Translations under genes and position numbers: made by a program
Assembly (NCBI GenBank): GCA_016716605.1
Contig: JADJWA010000001.1
Span: 1,054,001 to 1,118,000 of the forward strand
DNA length: 64,000 bases
Origin: Flavobacteriales bacterium
GTDB taxonomy: Bacteria > Bacteroidota > Bacteroidia > Flavobacteriales_F > PHOS-HE28
Direction: 5' to 3'
Notes under the pieces: model-generated
The model's input: only the letters and a program-made list of their open reading frames with translations
Database searches by the model: none
What the model was told of the DNA's origin: nothing
In this document: in pieces, positions 50,930 through 59,800 of the stretch
How positions within the stretch are numbered: the stretch's first letter is position 1
How the letters are laid out: the number at the start of each line of letters is the position of its first letter

Positions 50930-51328
50930 ATGGTCCACATCGTCCATTCTCCTTTCACGCGCTTCGCGAAGCGGGTCTCGCTCTTCACGGGAAGGCCCCT
51001 CACCTTCATCCTCGCCCTCGGGCTCATCATCTCATGGGCGGTAACCGGGCCGTTGTTCGGGTACAGCGACACTTGGCAGTTGGTGATCAATACGGGCACC
51101 ACCATCCTCACCTTCCTAATGGTGTTCTTGATCCAGAACACCCAGAACCGCGATACGGAGGCGCTGCAGATCAAGCTCGATGAGCTGATCCGCGTGCAGA
51201 AGGAGGCGAACAATGCGCTGCTCGACCTGGAGGAGCTCGATGAAGAGGATCTTGTGCGGATCAAGGCCATCTACCTGGCACTGGCCCGCAAGGAGCGGGA
51301 GGATCAAAATGCGGATTCCGCTCAGTGA
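50930..51328 (+). CDS. Low-affinity iron permease-like membrane protein
   Basis: The 132-residue protein has two membrane helices (about 22-42 and 48-68) and the pattern SDTWQLVINTGTTILTFLMVFLIQNTQNRD, which is characteristic of the bacterial low-affinity iron permease (Fet4-like) family. The C-terminal ~55 residues are acidic and helical (LDLEELDEEDLVRIK). Despite the family name, metal transport by these short proteins is not well established. Its last 7 bases overlap the 3' end of the convergent gamma-synthase gene. Confidence 0.85.
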   Translation: MVHIVHSPFTRFAKRVSLFTGRPLTFILALGLIISWAVTGPLFGYSDTWQLVINTGTTILTFLMVFLIQNTQNRDTEALQIKLDELIRVQKEANNALLDLEELDEEDLVRIKAIYLALARKEREDQNADSAQ

Positions 51329-52461
51329 AGCGCCTGCTCCAGATCGGCAATCAGGTCATCGGCATCCTCCAAGCCAACGCTCAGCCGGATCAGGGTGTCC
51401 GCGAGTCCATTCTTCAGTCTCTCTTCGCGCGGGATGCTGGCGTGCGTCATGCTCGCCGGATGACCGGATAAGGACTCCACGCCGCCGAGGCTCTCGGCCA
51501 ACGAGAAGAGCCTGGTGCTGCTGAGCACGCGCGTGGCATCGGCCATGTTGTCGCCCTTGAGCGTGAAGCTGATCATGCCACCGAAGCCGCGCATCTGCTT
51601 CGCAGCCACGGCATGGTTCGCATGCGTGGCGAAGCCGGGCCAATACACCTTGTCCACCTTGGAGTGTTTCACGAGGAACTCTGCCACGACCTTGCCGTTC
51701 TCGCAGTGGCGCTGCATGCGCAGGTGCAGGGTCTTCAGGCCGCGCAGCACGAGGAAACAATCCTGCGGACCGGGCGTGGCGCCGCTGCTGTTCTGGATGA
51801 AGGCGAGGCGCTCGGCGAGGCTGGCATCCTTCACCACCAATGCGCCCATCACCACATCGCTGTGACCGCCGAGGTACTTCGTCACGCTGTGCATCACGAT
51901 GTCCGCGCCGAGGTCGATGGGCGTTTGCAGGTAGGGGCTGGCGAAGGTGTTGTCGATGCCGAGCAGGCAGCCGTGCTTCTTCGCGATGGCGCTCAGGCCA
52001 GCGATGTCGATGATGCGCAGCAGCGGATTGGTGGGCGTCTCGGCCCAGATGAGCTTCGTGTTCGTGGACATCGCGGTTTCCACGTTCTTCAGGTCGCCCA
52101 TGTCCACGAACCTGAACTTCACGCCGAAGCCCTCGAAGATCTTGGTGAACAACCGATAGGTGCCGCCGTAGAGGTCGTTGGTGCTGACCACCTCATCGCC
52201 GGGCTTCAGTAGTTTGATGATGGCATCGATGCTGGCCATGCCACTGCTGAAGCAGAGGCCATGCGTGCCGTTCTCGAGAGCGGCCAGCGCGTTCTGCAAA
52301 GCGGTGCGCGTAGGGTTGTGCGTGCGGCTGTACTCGTAGCCCTTGTGATCGCCCGGCGCTGCCTGCACGTACGTGCTGGTCTGGTAGATGGGCGTCATGA
52401 TGGCGCCCGTTGTGGGGTCGGGCTCCACGCCGGCGTGGATGGCTTTCGTGCCGAATTTCAT
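51322..52461 (-). CDS. Cystathionine gamma-synthase/lyase-type PLP enzyme
   Basis: From ATG 52461 the protein is 379 residues, the usual size for the Cys/Met-metabolism PLP family. The PLP lysine is Lys195 in HSVTKYLGGHSD; EYSRTHNPTR, GLCFSSGMASI, DNTFASPYLQ and SLGGVESLSGHPASMTH are further family blocks. The absence of a long N-terminal extension and the SHPASMTH-like ending fit both cystathionine gamma-synthase (methionine synthesis) and gamma-lyase; these cannot be separated by eye. A -7 box (TACCTTCG) lies 18 nt upstream. Confidence 0.92.
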   Translation of the reverse strand: MKFGTKAIHAGVEPDPTTGAIMTPIYQTSTYVQAAPGDHKGYEYSRTHNPTRTALQNALAALENGTHGLCFSSGMASIDAIIKLLKPGDEVVSTNDLYGGTYRLFTKIFEGFGVKFRFVDMGDLKNVETAMSTNTKLIWAETPTNPLLRIIDIAGLSAIAKKHGCLLGIDNTFASPYLQTPIDLGADIVMHSVTKYLGGHSDVVMGALVVKDASLAERLAFIQNSSGATPGPQDCFLVLRGLKTLHLRMQRHCENGKVVAEFLVKHSKVDKVYWPGFATHANHAVAAKQMRGFGGMISFTLKGDNMADATRVLSSTRLFSLAESLGGVESLSGHPASMTHASIPREERLKNGLADTLIRLSVGLEDADDLIADLEQALH

Positions 52462-52479
52462 GGTGCGTGATAAGGGCGG

Positions 52480-52487
52480 CGAAGGTA
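52480..52487 (-). promoter_or_regulatory. Bacteroidota -7 box, TACCTTCG
   Basis: On the minus strand, 18 nt before the ATG of the gamma-synthase gene. It lies 25 nt from the divergent dusB box. Confidence 0.55.
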
Positions 52488-52511
52488 GACGCCTCCCCGA
52501 ACGCACCCCCG

Positions 52512-52519
52512 TACTTTCG
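52512..52519 (+). promoter_or_regulatory. Bacteroidota -7 box, TACTTTCG
   Basis: Only 4 nt before the dusB ATG, so the transcript would be leaderless or nearly so. Confidence 0.55.
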
Positions 52520-52523
52520 CGGC

Positions 52524-53516
52524 ATGCCGCGCATCGGCCCCATCACCCTGCCGGAATTCCCCTTGCTGCTCGCGCCCATGGAGGACGTGAGCGACCCGCC
52601 TTTCCGCGCGCTGTGCAAGCAGCACGGCGCTGATCTGATGTTCACCGAGTTCATCAGCAGCGAGGGCCTCATCCGCCAGGCGGCTAAGGGCCTCAAGAAG
52701 CTCGACATCTTCGAGGCTGAGCGGCCCATCGGCATCCAGCTCTTCGGTGGGAGCGAGGACGCGATGGAAGAAGCCGCGCGCATCGCCGAGGCCGCCAAGC
52801 CCGACCTCATCGACATCAACTACGGCTGCCCCGTGCACAAGGTGGTGAGCAAGGGCGCCGGCGCCTGCCTGCTGCTCGACATCGATAAGATGGTGCGCCT
52901 CACCGAGAAGGTGGTGAAGGCCGTGAAGCTGCCCGTTACCGTGAAGACGCGCCTCGGCTGGGACGACAAGAGCAAGAACATCATCGAAGTCGCGGAGCGC
53001 TTGCAGGATGTGGGCATCCAAGCGCTGAGCATCCATGGCCGCACGCGCGCGCAGCTGTACAAGGGCCCTGCGGATTGGACGCTCATCGGTGCTGTGAAGA
53101 ACAACCCGCGCATGCGCATCCCCATCTTCGGCAACGGCGATATCGACTCGCCGGAGAAGGCCGTTGAGCAGCGCAACCGCTACGGCGTGGATGGCGTGAT
53201 GATCGGCCGCGCGAGCATCGGCCACCCGTGGATCTTCAACGAGATCAAGCATTACATCGCCAAAGGCACGCATCGGGCCCAGCCCACGATCACCGATCGC
53301 GTGGAAGCCGCGCGCCAGCACCTGCGCGCATCACTTGCTTGGAAGGGCGCTTGGGAAGGCGTGGTGGAGATGCGACGCCACTATGGCAACTACCTGAAGG
53401 GCCTGCCGAATGTGAAGGAAGTGCGATTGCGCTTGTGCACGGAGAAGGACCCGGTGGTGATCGAGGAGATCCTTGATGAGGTGATCTCGACCTACACCCT
53501 TGCCGCCGTGGCATAG
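52524..53516 (+). CDS. dusB: tRNA-dihydrouridine synthase
   Basis: From ATG 52524 the protein is 330 residues. It reduces uridines in the tRNA D-loop using FMN and NADPH. The FMN barrel start LLLAPMEDVSDPPFRALC, the catalytic cysteine in DINYGCPVHKVVSKGAGA, the phosphate-binding HGRTRAQLYKGPADW and GVDGVMIGRASIGHPWIF are all present. The call of DusB rather than DusA/C rests on the overall pattern. The last 25 bases overlap the 3' end of the convergent permease gene. A frame extending back to 52410 carries no family sequence. Confidence 0.94.
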   Translation: MPRIGPITLPEFPLLLAPMEDVSDPPFRALCKQHGADLMFTEFISSEGLIRQAAKGLKKLDIFEAERPIGIQLFGGSEDAMEEAARIAEAAKPDLIDINYGCPVHKVVSKGAGACLLLDIDKMVRLTEKVVKAVKLPVTVKTRLGWDDKSKNIIEVAERLQDVGIQALSIHGRTRAQLYKGPADWTLIGAVKNNPRMRIPIFGNGDIDSPEKAVEQRNRYGVDGVMIGRASIGHPWIFNEIKHYIAKGTHRAQPTITDRVEAARQHLRASLAWKGAWEGVVEMRRHYGNYLKGLPNVKEVRLRLCTEKDPVVIEEILDEVISTYTLAAVA

Positions 53517-54721
53517 AGGAACCTCCGGCTCAGCGCGCGCAGCGGCACCCAGGTGGCCAGCAGGCCGATGGCGAGCACCGTGGCCGTGATCAGCAGCAGG
53601 TCGCCGCCCACGAGCTTCACCGGGAACGAATCGGTCATCGCCTCAGCCATTTCCACGAAGGCGAAGCGCTGCTGCGCCAGCACGATGCCCACGCCGAGCA
53701 CGATGCCGACCGCAGCGCCCGCGAAGACGATGAGCAAGCCCTCGTGCAGGAAGATGCGGCGCACCGTGCTCGCTTCGGCACCCATGCTCATCAGCGTGCG
53801 CATGTCCTCCTTCTTCTCGATCATCATCATGGTGAGCGAGGCGATCACGTTGAACGCGCCGATCAATCCGATGAAGGCGAGCACCACGAACGCCACGAGC
53901 TTCTCCGTGGCATTGGTCTGGTACATCAGCGCGTTCTTCTGGTAGCGGGTCTTCACGGTGTAGCGCGGCCCAAGCGCTGCGGCGATCTCTCGCGCCGCGC
54001 GGTCCATGTCCGCCTGGGGCTTCAGCTTCAGTTCCAGGGCGCTGGCGGCGCTGTCGTAGTGCAGCAGTTCGGCGGCGAGTTCCAGAGGCACCACGGCGTA
54101 CTTGCTGTCGTACTCCATGTTCATGCTGAAGGAGCCGCTGAGCCCCACGGCAGCTTGCTCGAAGGCGGCCTGCTTGTACTTGCTGAGCTTGCGGCCGCGG
54201 ATGGGAGCGCTGATCTCCAATGGCTGGAACACGCCATCGTCCAGCGGCACGCCGAGGTCGGCCTTCAGCGCGAGCCCTAGGATGGCCATTGGGCCGGTTG
54301 CGCCCTCCAGCACGGCTTTGCCGGTGAAGAGATACCGCTGCATGTCGGACATGCCGAGGTATTGCGGCTCCACGCCCTTCAGGGTGGCCACGGCCTGCTG
54401 GTCGCCGCAGCGCAGCAGCACGTTCTCCTCGATGGTGAAGCTGGCCTGCTCCACATCGGCGCGCGCGAGCAGGGCGCCCAGGTCGATGGAGTCGCGCGCC
54501 AGCGTCTTCCCCTCGGCTGGCGTGATGGTGATGTCGAGGTCGAAGGGCGAATAGATTTTGTCCACCAGCTCGGCGATGCCGTTCATGGCGCTCATCACCA
54601 CCACCATGGCGCCGGTGACCACCGCGATCACCACGATGCTGATCCACGTGATCACGTTGATCGCGTTGGTGCTGCGCTTGGCCAGCAGGTAGCGCCGGGC
54701 GAAGAGGAGGGGGAGGTTCAC
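53492..54721 (-). CDS. LolC/LolE-type lipoprotein-releasing ABC permease
   Basis: With the GTG at 54721 the protein is 409 residues and starts NLPLLFARRYLLAKRSTNAINVI, the standard LolC/E opening. One membrane helix follows at about 22-47, a large periplasmic domain (~48-260), then three helices and an FtsX-like C-terminal domain (LMMMIEKKEDMRTLMSMGAE, the coupling segment). LolCDE extracts lipoproteins from the inner membrane. Bacteroidota often encode two such permeases; the ATPase LolD is not in this window. An ATG at 54772 would add 17 residues without family support. Confidence 0.88.
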   Translation of the reverse strand: MNLPLLFARRYLLAKRSTNAINVITWISIVVIAVVTGAMVVVMSAMNGIAELVDKIYSPFDLDITITPAEGKTLARDSIDLGALLARADVEQASFTIEENVLLRCGDQQAVATLKGVEPQYLGMSDMQRYLFTGKAVLEGATGPMAILGLALKADLGVPLDDGVFQPLEISAPIRGRKLSKYKQAAFEQAAVGLSGSFSMNMEYDSKYAVVPLELAAELLHYDSAASALELKLKPQADMDRAAREIAAALGPRYTVKTRYQKNALMYQTNATEKLVAFVVLAFIGLIGAFNVIASLTMMMIEKKEDMRTLMSMGAEASTVRRIFLHEGLLIVFAGAAVGIVLGVGIVLAQQRFAFVEMAEAMTDSFPVKLVGGDLLLITATVLAIGLLATWVPLRALSRRFLYATAARV

Positions 54722-54771
54722 GGCGTGAAGATCGTTGCCGCATAACTTCGACGAGCGCAACACCTGTGCCA

Positions 54772-55430
54772 TGAGGTCACCTGCTTTCTCTTGCCCTGAT
54801 CCCGCCATGGCAGTGCGCAATGGGCGGAGGTTTCGTATTCGGCGGTGCGGGTCTGGGCCGTATGCCCACCGACCTCATGCCGGTGGCGAGCAGAGGCGAG
54901 TTTCAGAAGGTCCTCTTCGGCCCAAGCTGGTCGGCGGGGCTCCAGGTTCGTCACGCTATCAGCGGGCCACTGCATTTCGCGACGGGCATCCATTGGACGT
55001 GCATCAGTGGTCGTGATGAGTATTGGCTCCGAGGCGCTATGTACAGGTCGGTAGAACGCAGGCTGGGCTACATATCGCTGCCAATGTCGGTGGAGCTTGA
55101 TGCTTGGCGCATGCAGCTGGGCGGGGGCTTCCAGTTCGGGTACCTTGCTGCGCAACAGGGCTGGTTCACCCAAGACCTCTGCGTTCATCGAGCGGTCCCT
55201 AACTGAGTTCGCAGTCCAAGGACCTCGGCTTTTGCGCTATCGATATCGGGTCTTGCGGCCCAGGCATCCATAGCGATTGCTAAACGCGCTGGCGAGGGGC
55301 CTTGCGCTACTACCAGGGTCTCGTGGACATCAAGGACCATTCGGATAGACACCTATCGCCGCTTTGGACCGAGCAAGTGATTGGGATTGTCGCCTATCAG
55401 TTGCTGCCACGAGACGAAACGGCTCTGCGG
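54772..55430 (+). pseudogene. Degraded outer-membrane beta-barrel (PorT-like) gene
   Basis: Three successive plus-strand frames carry pieces of one barrel protein. The first piece (to 55206) has an export-like stretch HLLSLALIPPW just before MGGGFVFGGAGLGRMPTDL and strands such as LGYISLPMSVELDAWRMQLGGGF. It stops at 55206, while the next frame continues with SKDLGFCAIDIG; the last piece (from about 55303) reads LRYYQGLVDIKD and WTEQVIGIVAYQLLP, typical of the end of such barrels. At least two frameshifts are needed, and no ATG lies in frame with the export signal, so the gene looks inactive or badly sequenced. Confidence 0.6.
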
Positions 55431-55471
55431 GATGCGAAAGGCAGGAGAGCGCCTTGGAAGAGTGAGACCCT

Positions 55472-56290
55472 TCACTTCCACGCCTTCACCACCAGTCCCG
55501 TCCCCGTGCTGTGCGTCATGCGCACATCGGCCATGTTCAGCACGAAGGCGATAGGGTAGGCCAGCAGGTAGTAGAAGGGCAGCACGATGAAGAAGGCCTT
55601 GCTCACGCCGAGCATCAGCAGCGGCCACTTCATGCTCAGCTTCCAGCTGATCTTGCCCGGTGAGCCGTAGCTGTAGCGCGCCTCCACCGCCCTGAAGCCA
55701 TTGCGCAGTGCCTTCGCACGGATATCGTCGATGTTGTAGCCGTCGCGTACATGCTCTTCGATGAAGGAGCCTTCGCCTTCTTCATGCACATCGCTGCCGC
55801 CTTGGTCGCTGGGCGTGCTGATGATGAGCATGCCGCCCTCTTTCAAGGAGGTGCTGTAGCAGCGCAGCGCAGCTTCGTCCTCCAGGATATGCTCCATCAC
55901 GTCCACGCACACCACCAGGTCGAACGTGTTCGGCTTGGTGAACTTGGTCACATCGCCCACCTCGAACTTCACCAGCGGTCTTCCGATGCGCTGGAAGAAA
56001 GCGTTGCAATCCGCCACCTGCTCGTCCTTCACATCGATGGCGGTGATGGCGGCATTCGGCAGCTTGCCGCTGAGCCAATAACTGTATTGCCCGAAGCCCG
56101 CACCGGCATCGTAGATGGCGGTGATCGGCTTGCCATCCGCTACCCGCTTCGCGATCCACGAGCGCAGCTCGCGCTGGATGTGCCAGCAGCGAAGGAGCAG
56201 CAGGTCGAGCAGCTGGTAGAAGAGCTTGCGCAGCGCTGGGGTGCGGTTGAACACCACACCGAGGCGGCGCTTGACGGGGTCATACTGCAT
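55472..56290 (-). CDS. SAM-dependent methyltransferase with C-terminal membrane segment
   Basis: The 272-residue protein has a class I methyltransferase domain: motif I IYDAGAGFGQYSYWL, acidic AITAIDVKDEQ, FEVGDVTKF and the post-motif VVCVDVMEHILEDEAAL. Unlike most of the family it ends with a hydrophobic part (about 220-252, LLMLGVSKAFFIVLPFYYLLAYPIAFVL) that could form one or two membrane helices, so it may act on a lipid or envelope substrate. The substrate is unknown. It lies downstream of rbfA behind an inverted-repeat region. Confidence 0.85.
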   Translation of the reverse strand: MQYDPVKRRLGVVFNRTPALRKLFYQLLDLLLLRCWHIQRELRSWIAKRVADGKPITAIYDAGAGFGQYSYWLSGKLPNAAITAIDVKDEQVADCNAFFQRIGRPLVKFEVGDVTKFTKPNTFDLVVCVDVMEHILEDEAALRCYSTSLKEGGMLIISTPSDQGGSDVHEEGEGSFIEEHVRDGYNIDDIRAKALRNGFRAVEARYSYGSPGKISWKLSMKWPLLMLGVSKAFFIVLPFYYLLAYPIAFVLNMADVRMTHSTGTGLVVKAWK

Positions 56291-56298
56291 TTCTCAAA

Positions 56299-56379
56299 GA
56301 AGGTTGAGGGTTGGGTTGGCGATGGTTGAGGGTTGCGCATAGAGGAAGCGTTCAACCCCCAACCTTTTCAACCCTTCAA
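56299..56379. repeat. AGGTTGAGGGTTG / CAACCCCCAACCT inverted repeat region
   Basis: AGGTTGAGGGTTG occurs twice in direct orientation (near 56300 and 56322, the second as TGGTTGAGGGTTG), and CAACCCCCAACCT near 56353 is a one-mismatch inverse. It may act as a terminator for rbfA. The same motif recurs at 59766-59800. Confidence 0.5.
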
Positions 56380-56706
56380 TAACTTATCGATGGCCTCCGC
56401 CCGGTCCAGCGAATCATCCAGGTAGAAGAGCAGCTCCGGCACCACGCGCATCTGCTTGCCGATGCGGCCGCCGAGCACCCCGCGCAACCGGTGGCTCTGC
56501 TCCTTGATGCGCCCCATCACCTCGGACTTGTCCTTCACCGGGAACAGGCTCAAGTACACTTTGGCCACGCCGAGATCAGGGCTGCAGCGCACGCCCGTGA
56601 CCGTGATCAGGCCGCCGGGGAGCAGTGACCGCCCTTCCTGCTGGAATACCGCTGCCATCTCCTTTAGGAGCAGGCTGTTCACCTTGTTCTGTCTCAGGCT
56701 ATCCAT
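56368..56706 (-). CDS. rbfA: Ribosome-binding factor A
   Basis: From ATG 56706 the protein is 112 residues, the normal RbfA size. It helps mature the 30S subunit. The KH-like fold is visible in NSLLLKEMAAVFQQEG, ITVTGVRCSPDLGVAKVYLSLFP and LGGRIGKQMRVVPELLFYLDDSLDRAEAIDKLL. The start is fixed by family length and by a -7 box (TACATTCG) 6 nt upstream. It is divergent from the exporter gene. Confidence 0.95.
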   Translation of the reverse strand: MDSLRQNKVNSLLLKEMAAVFQQEGRSLLPGGLITVTGVRCSPDLGVAKVYLSLFPVKDKSEVMGRIKEQSHRLRGVLGGRIGKQMRVVPELLFYLDDSLDRAEAIDKLLKG

Positions 56707-56712
56707 CGGCGG

Positions 56713-56720
56713 CGAATGTA
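56713..56720 (-). promoter_or_regulatory. Bacteroidota -7 box, TACATTCG
   Basis: On the minus strand, 6 nt before the rbfA ATG. The divergent exporter gene carries the same octamer 51 nt away. Confidence 0.55.
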
Positions 56721-56771
56721 CCTGTCGTGCATGGCCCGTCGCACGGAGCCATGCGCGCCCACACGCCCACC

Positions 56772-56779
56772 TACATTCG
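56772..56779 (+). promoter_or_regulatory. Bacteroidota -7 box, TACATTCG
   Basis: 9 nt before the ATG of the ABC exporter gene. Confidence 0.55.
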
Positions 56780-56788
56780 CCGCGCAGC

Positions 56789-58618
56789 ATGCGCAACTTC
56801 TTCCGCATCCTCCGTTATGCCCGGCCCTACCGGCGCTATGCGGTGCTCAATGTGGCCTTCAACCTGGTGAGCACGGTGTTCCACCTGGGTTCACTGCTGG
56901 TCTTCATCCCGTTCCTCAACCTCCTCTTCGGGCAAACGCCTCCACCTTCTGCGCGCCCAGTGGTAGACCTGAGCATCGAAGGCATGAAGCGGCTGCCGGA
57001 CCTGTTCAACTGGCGCATGGCCGCCTACATCCAGGAGCATGGGCAGATGGGCGGGTTGGTCTTCATCTGTGTGGTGGTGGCGGGCTGCTTCCTGCTGAAG
57101 AACCTCACGCGCTACTTCGCGCTCTGGGCCATCGGCATCCTGCGCAACCGCGCCGTGCGCGACCTGCGCAACGAGGTGTACGACAAGATCCTCGACCTGC
57201 CCATGCGCTTCCACACCGGAGAGCGCAAGGGCAACACCATCGCGCGCATCACCAACGACGTGCAGGAAGTGGAGTTCAGCATCATGAACTACATCGAGAT
57301 GGTGTTCCGTGAGCCGATCACGATCCTGCTCTCGCTGGCGCTGATGATCGGCATCTCGTGGCAGCTCACGCTCATCGCGCTGCTGCTGCTCCCGGTGAGC
57401 GGGCTGCTGATCGGCCGGGTGGGCAAGAGCCTGCGCAAGGAGGGCCTGCGCGCGCAGCAGAAGGCCGCCGATCTGCTGAGCACCGTGGAGGAGACGCTCA
57501 CGGGCATGCGGGTGGTGAAGGCCTTCAATGGCGAGGAGCAGATGCGCCGCCGCTTCCGCCGCGAGAACGAGATGCTGAACAAGCTGAACGTGTTCACGCT
57601 GCGCCGGCGCGACATGGCCTCACCGCTCAGTGAGTTCCTGGGCGCGCTGGTGATGGTTGTGCTCGTGTACTTCGGCGGACAGCTCGTGATCGGTGAGAAC
57701 GCCACGCTCTCCGGCGGCGAGTTCATCGGCTACATCATCCTCTTCAGCCAGCTGCTCGCGCCAGCGAAGGGGTTCACCACGGGCTACTATTGGATCAAGA
57801 AGGGCGGCGCCAGCGCGGAGCGGATCTTCGAGCTCCTCGCGATCGAGAACAGCGTGAAGGAGAAGCCCGATGCGAGGGCCATCACCGCGTTCAATGAGCG
57901 CGTGGAGTTCCACGCCGTGCAGTTCGCGTACGACGAGAAAGCCGTGCTGCGAACGATCGACTTATCGATACCGAAGGGCCGCAGCGTGGCGCTCGTGGGC
58001 ACCAGTGGCGGCGGCAAGAGCACCTTGGCCGGATTGCTGCCGCGCTTCTATGATGCCACCGGAGGGCAGGTGCTCATCGATGGCGTCGATGTGCGGGACC
58101 TCAGGATCCAGGACCTGCGCGCGCTCATGGGCATCGTCACGCAGGACAGCATCCTCTTCAACGACACCGTGGCGGCGAACATCGCCTTCGGACAGCCGGG
58201 CATGAGCATGGCCGACATCGAGCGCGCGGCTCGGGTGGCCAATGCGCATGAGTTCATCGTGAAGCTCGAGAACGGCTACCAGACCATGATCGGCGACATG
58301 GGCAACCGGCTCAGCGGCGGTCAGAAGCAGCGCCTGGCCATCGCGCGCGCGGTGCTGAAGAATCCGCCCATCCTCATCCTCGACGAGGCGACCAGTGCCT
58401 TGGATACCGAGAGCGAGCGGTTGGTTCAGGATGCGCTCTTCAAGATGATGGAGGGCCGCACGAGCCTGGTGATCGCGCACCGCCTCAGCACCATCCAGCA
58501 TTGCGACGAGATCTGCGTGATCGTGGAAGGCGCCATCGTGGAGCGCGGCACGCACGCGGAGCTTTTTGCCAAGGGCGGGCACTACCGGAGGCTCTGCGAT
58601 ATGCAGGCTTTTGATTGA
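56789..58618 (+). CDS. ABC exporter, MsbA-like half-transporter
   Basis: From ATG 56789 the protein is 609 residues. Six membrane helices (~18-335) are followed by an ATPase domain with Walker A LVGTSGGGKST, Q-loop IVTQDSILFND, signature LSGGQKQR, Walker B ILILDEATSALD and His-switch VIAHRLST. This is the layout of MsbA-type lipid or multidrug exporters working as dimers. The upstream frame back to 56456 overlaps rbfA antisense and is not coding. The acyltransferase gene follows after 25 nt, so the two may be linked in envelope lipid or glycan work. Confidence 0.93.
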   Translation: MRNFFRILRYARPYRRYAVLNVAFNLVSTVFHLGSLLVFIPFLNLLFGQTPPPSARPVVDLSIEGMKRLPDLFNWRMAAYIQEHGQMGGLVFICVVVAGCFLLKNLTRYFALWAIGILRNRAVRDLRNEVYDKILDLPMRFHTGERKGNTIARITNDVQEVEFSIMNYIEMVFREPITILLSLALMIGISWQLTLIALLLLPVSGLLIGRVGKSLRKEGLRAQQKAADLLSTVEETLTGMRVVKAFNGEEQMRRRFRRENEMLNKLNVFTLRRRDMASPLSEFLGALVMVVLVYFGGQLVIGENATLSGGEFIGYIILFSQLLAPAKGFTTGYYWIKKGGASAERIFELLAIENSVKEKPDARAITAFNERVEFHAVQFAYDEKAVLRTIDLSIPKGRSVALVGTSGGGKSTLAGLLPRFYDATGGQVLIDGVDVRDLRIQDLRALMGIVTQDSILFNDTVAANIAFGQPGMSMADIERAARVANAHEFIVKLENGYQTMIGDMGNRLSGGQKQRLAIARAVLKNPPILILDEATSALDTESERLVQDALFKMMEGRTSLVIAHRLSTIQHCDEICVIVEGAIVERGTHAELFAKGGHYRRLCDMQAFD

Positions 58619-58630
58619 GGGGCGCACGGG

Positions 58631-58638
58631 TACTTTCA
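58631..58638 (+). promoter_or_regulatory. -7 box variant, TACTTTCA
   Basis: 5 nt before the ATG of the acyltransferase gene, in the gap after the exporter. Confidence 0.45.
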
Positions 58639-58643
58639 CCCCG

Positions 58644-59732
58644 ATGCAATCCCGCGTCTTCGGCCTCGACCTCATGCGCGCCACGGCGATCCTGCTGGTG
58701 GTGTTCTGGCACAGCGCCGATGTGCTGCGGGCGGCCGTTCCGGGCATTGCGCTGCCGCCTCACATCGATGGGGTGGACCTTTTCTTCGTGCTCAGCGGTT
58801 ACCTGATCGGCGGCATCCTACTGCGCTACGCGGCCATGGATGGGGCGCCTTGGCACCTCCGCCTGCTCGATTTCTGGCAGCGCCGATGGCTGCGCACGTT
58901 GCCCAACTACTACCTCTTCCTGGCGGTGAACATCGCGTTGGTCCTCGCTGGTTTCTCCGGCGGCATCATCAATCACAATACGTGGATCTACGCGGTCTTC
59001 CTGCAGAACCTCTATAGGCCGGTGGACCTCTTCTTCTGGGAGTCGTGGTCGCTGGTGGTCGAGGAGTGGTTCTACCTGCTCTTCCCGGTCCTGCTCTTCA
59101 GCGCGATCGCGCTCACGGGCGTTGCGGCACGGCGCGCGTACCTGCAGCTGGCGCTGCTTTTCATCGTCGCACCGATGCTCGTGCGATTCCAATTGGCGCC
59201 CGAAGCACCCACGCTTTGGCACATGGAGCAGGGCTTGCGCAAGCTGGCGATCACGCGTCTCGATGCCATCGGTTGGGGCATCCTCGCCGCGTGGCTGCAT
59301 GCGCGATTCCCTTCGGGGTGGGGGCAAGTGCGTTGGCCGCTGGCGATCGTTGGCATGGGGGGCATGCTCGGGTGCGCGGTGGCCTATGGCGCGGATCGGC
59401 TCGCCTTCAGCAGCACGCATTACTTCACGTTGAATGCGCTATCCATGTCGCTGCTTCTCCCCGTGTTATCCACATGGTCGCGCGCACCGCGCTGGGGCGG
59501 TGCCATCGTCTTCATCAGCCTCGTGAGCTATGCGCTCTACCTCGTGCATCAGCCCATGCGTTATGTCTTCAACCGCTGGTTCGCGGTGGAGCGCGAAGCA
59601 GGTCTCTTGCTTCCGTTGCTGCTGTACTGGATCGCCTGCATCGCATTGAGCTGGCTCGTGTACCGCTTCTGGGAGCGACGATTCATGGCGCTTCGCGATG
59701 GGATCAGCTTGAGGTTGGGTGCTGCAGGATGA
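58644..59732 (+). CDS. Acyltransferase 3 family membrane protein
   Basis: From ATG 58644 the protein is 362 residues with about ten membrane helices. GLDLMRATAILLVVFWHSADVL at the N-terminus has the family's conserved Arg and His, and DGVDLFFVLSGYLIGGILL and FWQRRWLRTLPNYYLFL are further hallmark blocks; LVHQPMR appears near the C-terminus. Such proteins O-acylate sugars or lipids at the inner membrane. The substrate is unknown. It follows the exporter gene by 25 nt but has its own -7-like box. Confidence 0.9.
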   Translation: MQSRVFGLDLMRATAILLVVFWHSADVLRAAVPGIALPPHIDGVDLFFVLSGYLIGGILLRYAAMDGAPWHLRLLDFWQRRWLRTLPNYYLFLAVNIALVLAGFSGGIINHNTWIYAVFLQNLYRPVDLFFWESWSLVVEEWFYLLFPVLLFSAIALTGVAARRAYLQLALLFIVAPMLVRFQLAPEAPTLWHMEQGLRKLAITRLDAIGWGILAAWLHARFPSGWGQVRWPLAIVGMGGMLGCAVAYGADRLAFSSTHYFTLNALSMSLLLPVLSTWSRAPRWGGAIVFISLVSYALYLVHQPMRYVFNRWFAVEREAGLLLPLLLYWIACIALSWLVYRFWERRFMALRDGISLRLGAAG

Positions 59733-59765
59733 GTGAGGGGCGGGTTCAGGGGAGATGCGTATCGC

Positions 59766-59800
59766 TCAACCCTCAACCTCGAATCAACCTGCAACCCTCA
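59766..59800. repeat. CAACCCTCAACC-type cluster
   Basis: Three close copies of CAACCCTCAACC-like sequence between the convergent acyltransferase and hflX genes, the complement of the motif at 56299-56379. The last bases overlap the hflX 3' end. Confidence 0.45.
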
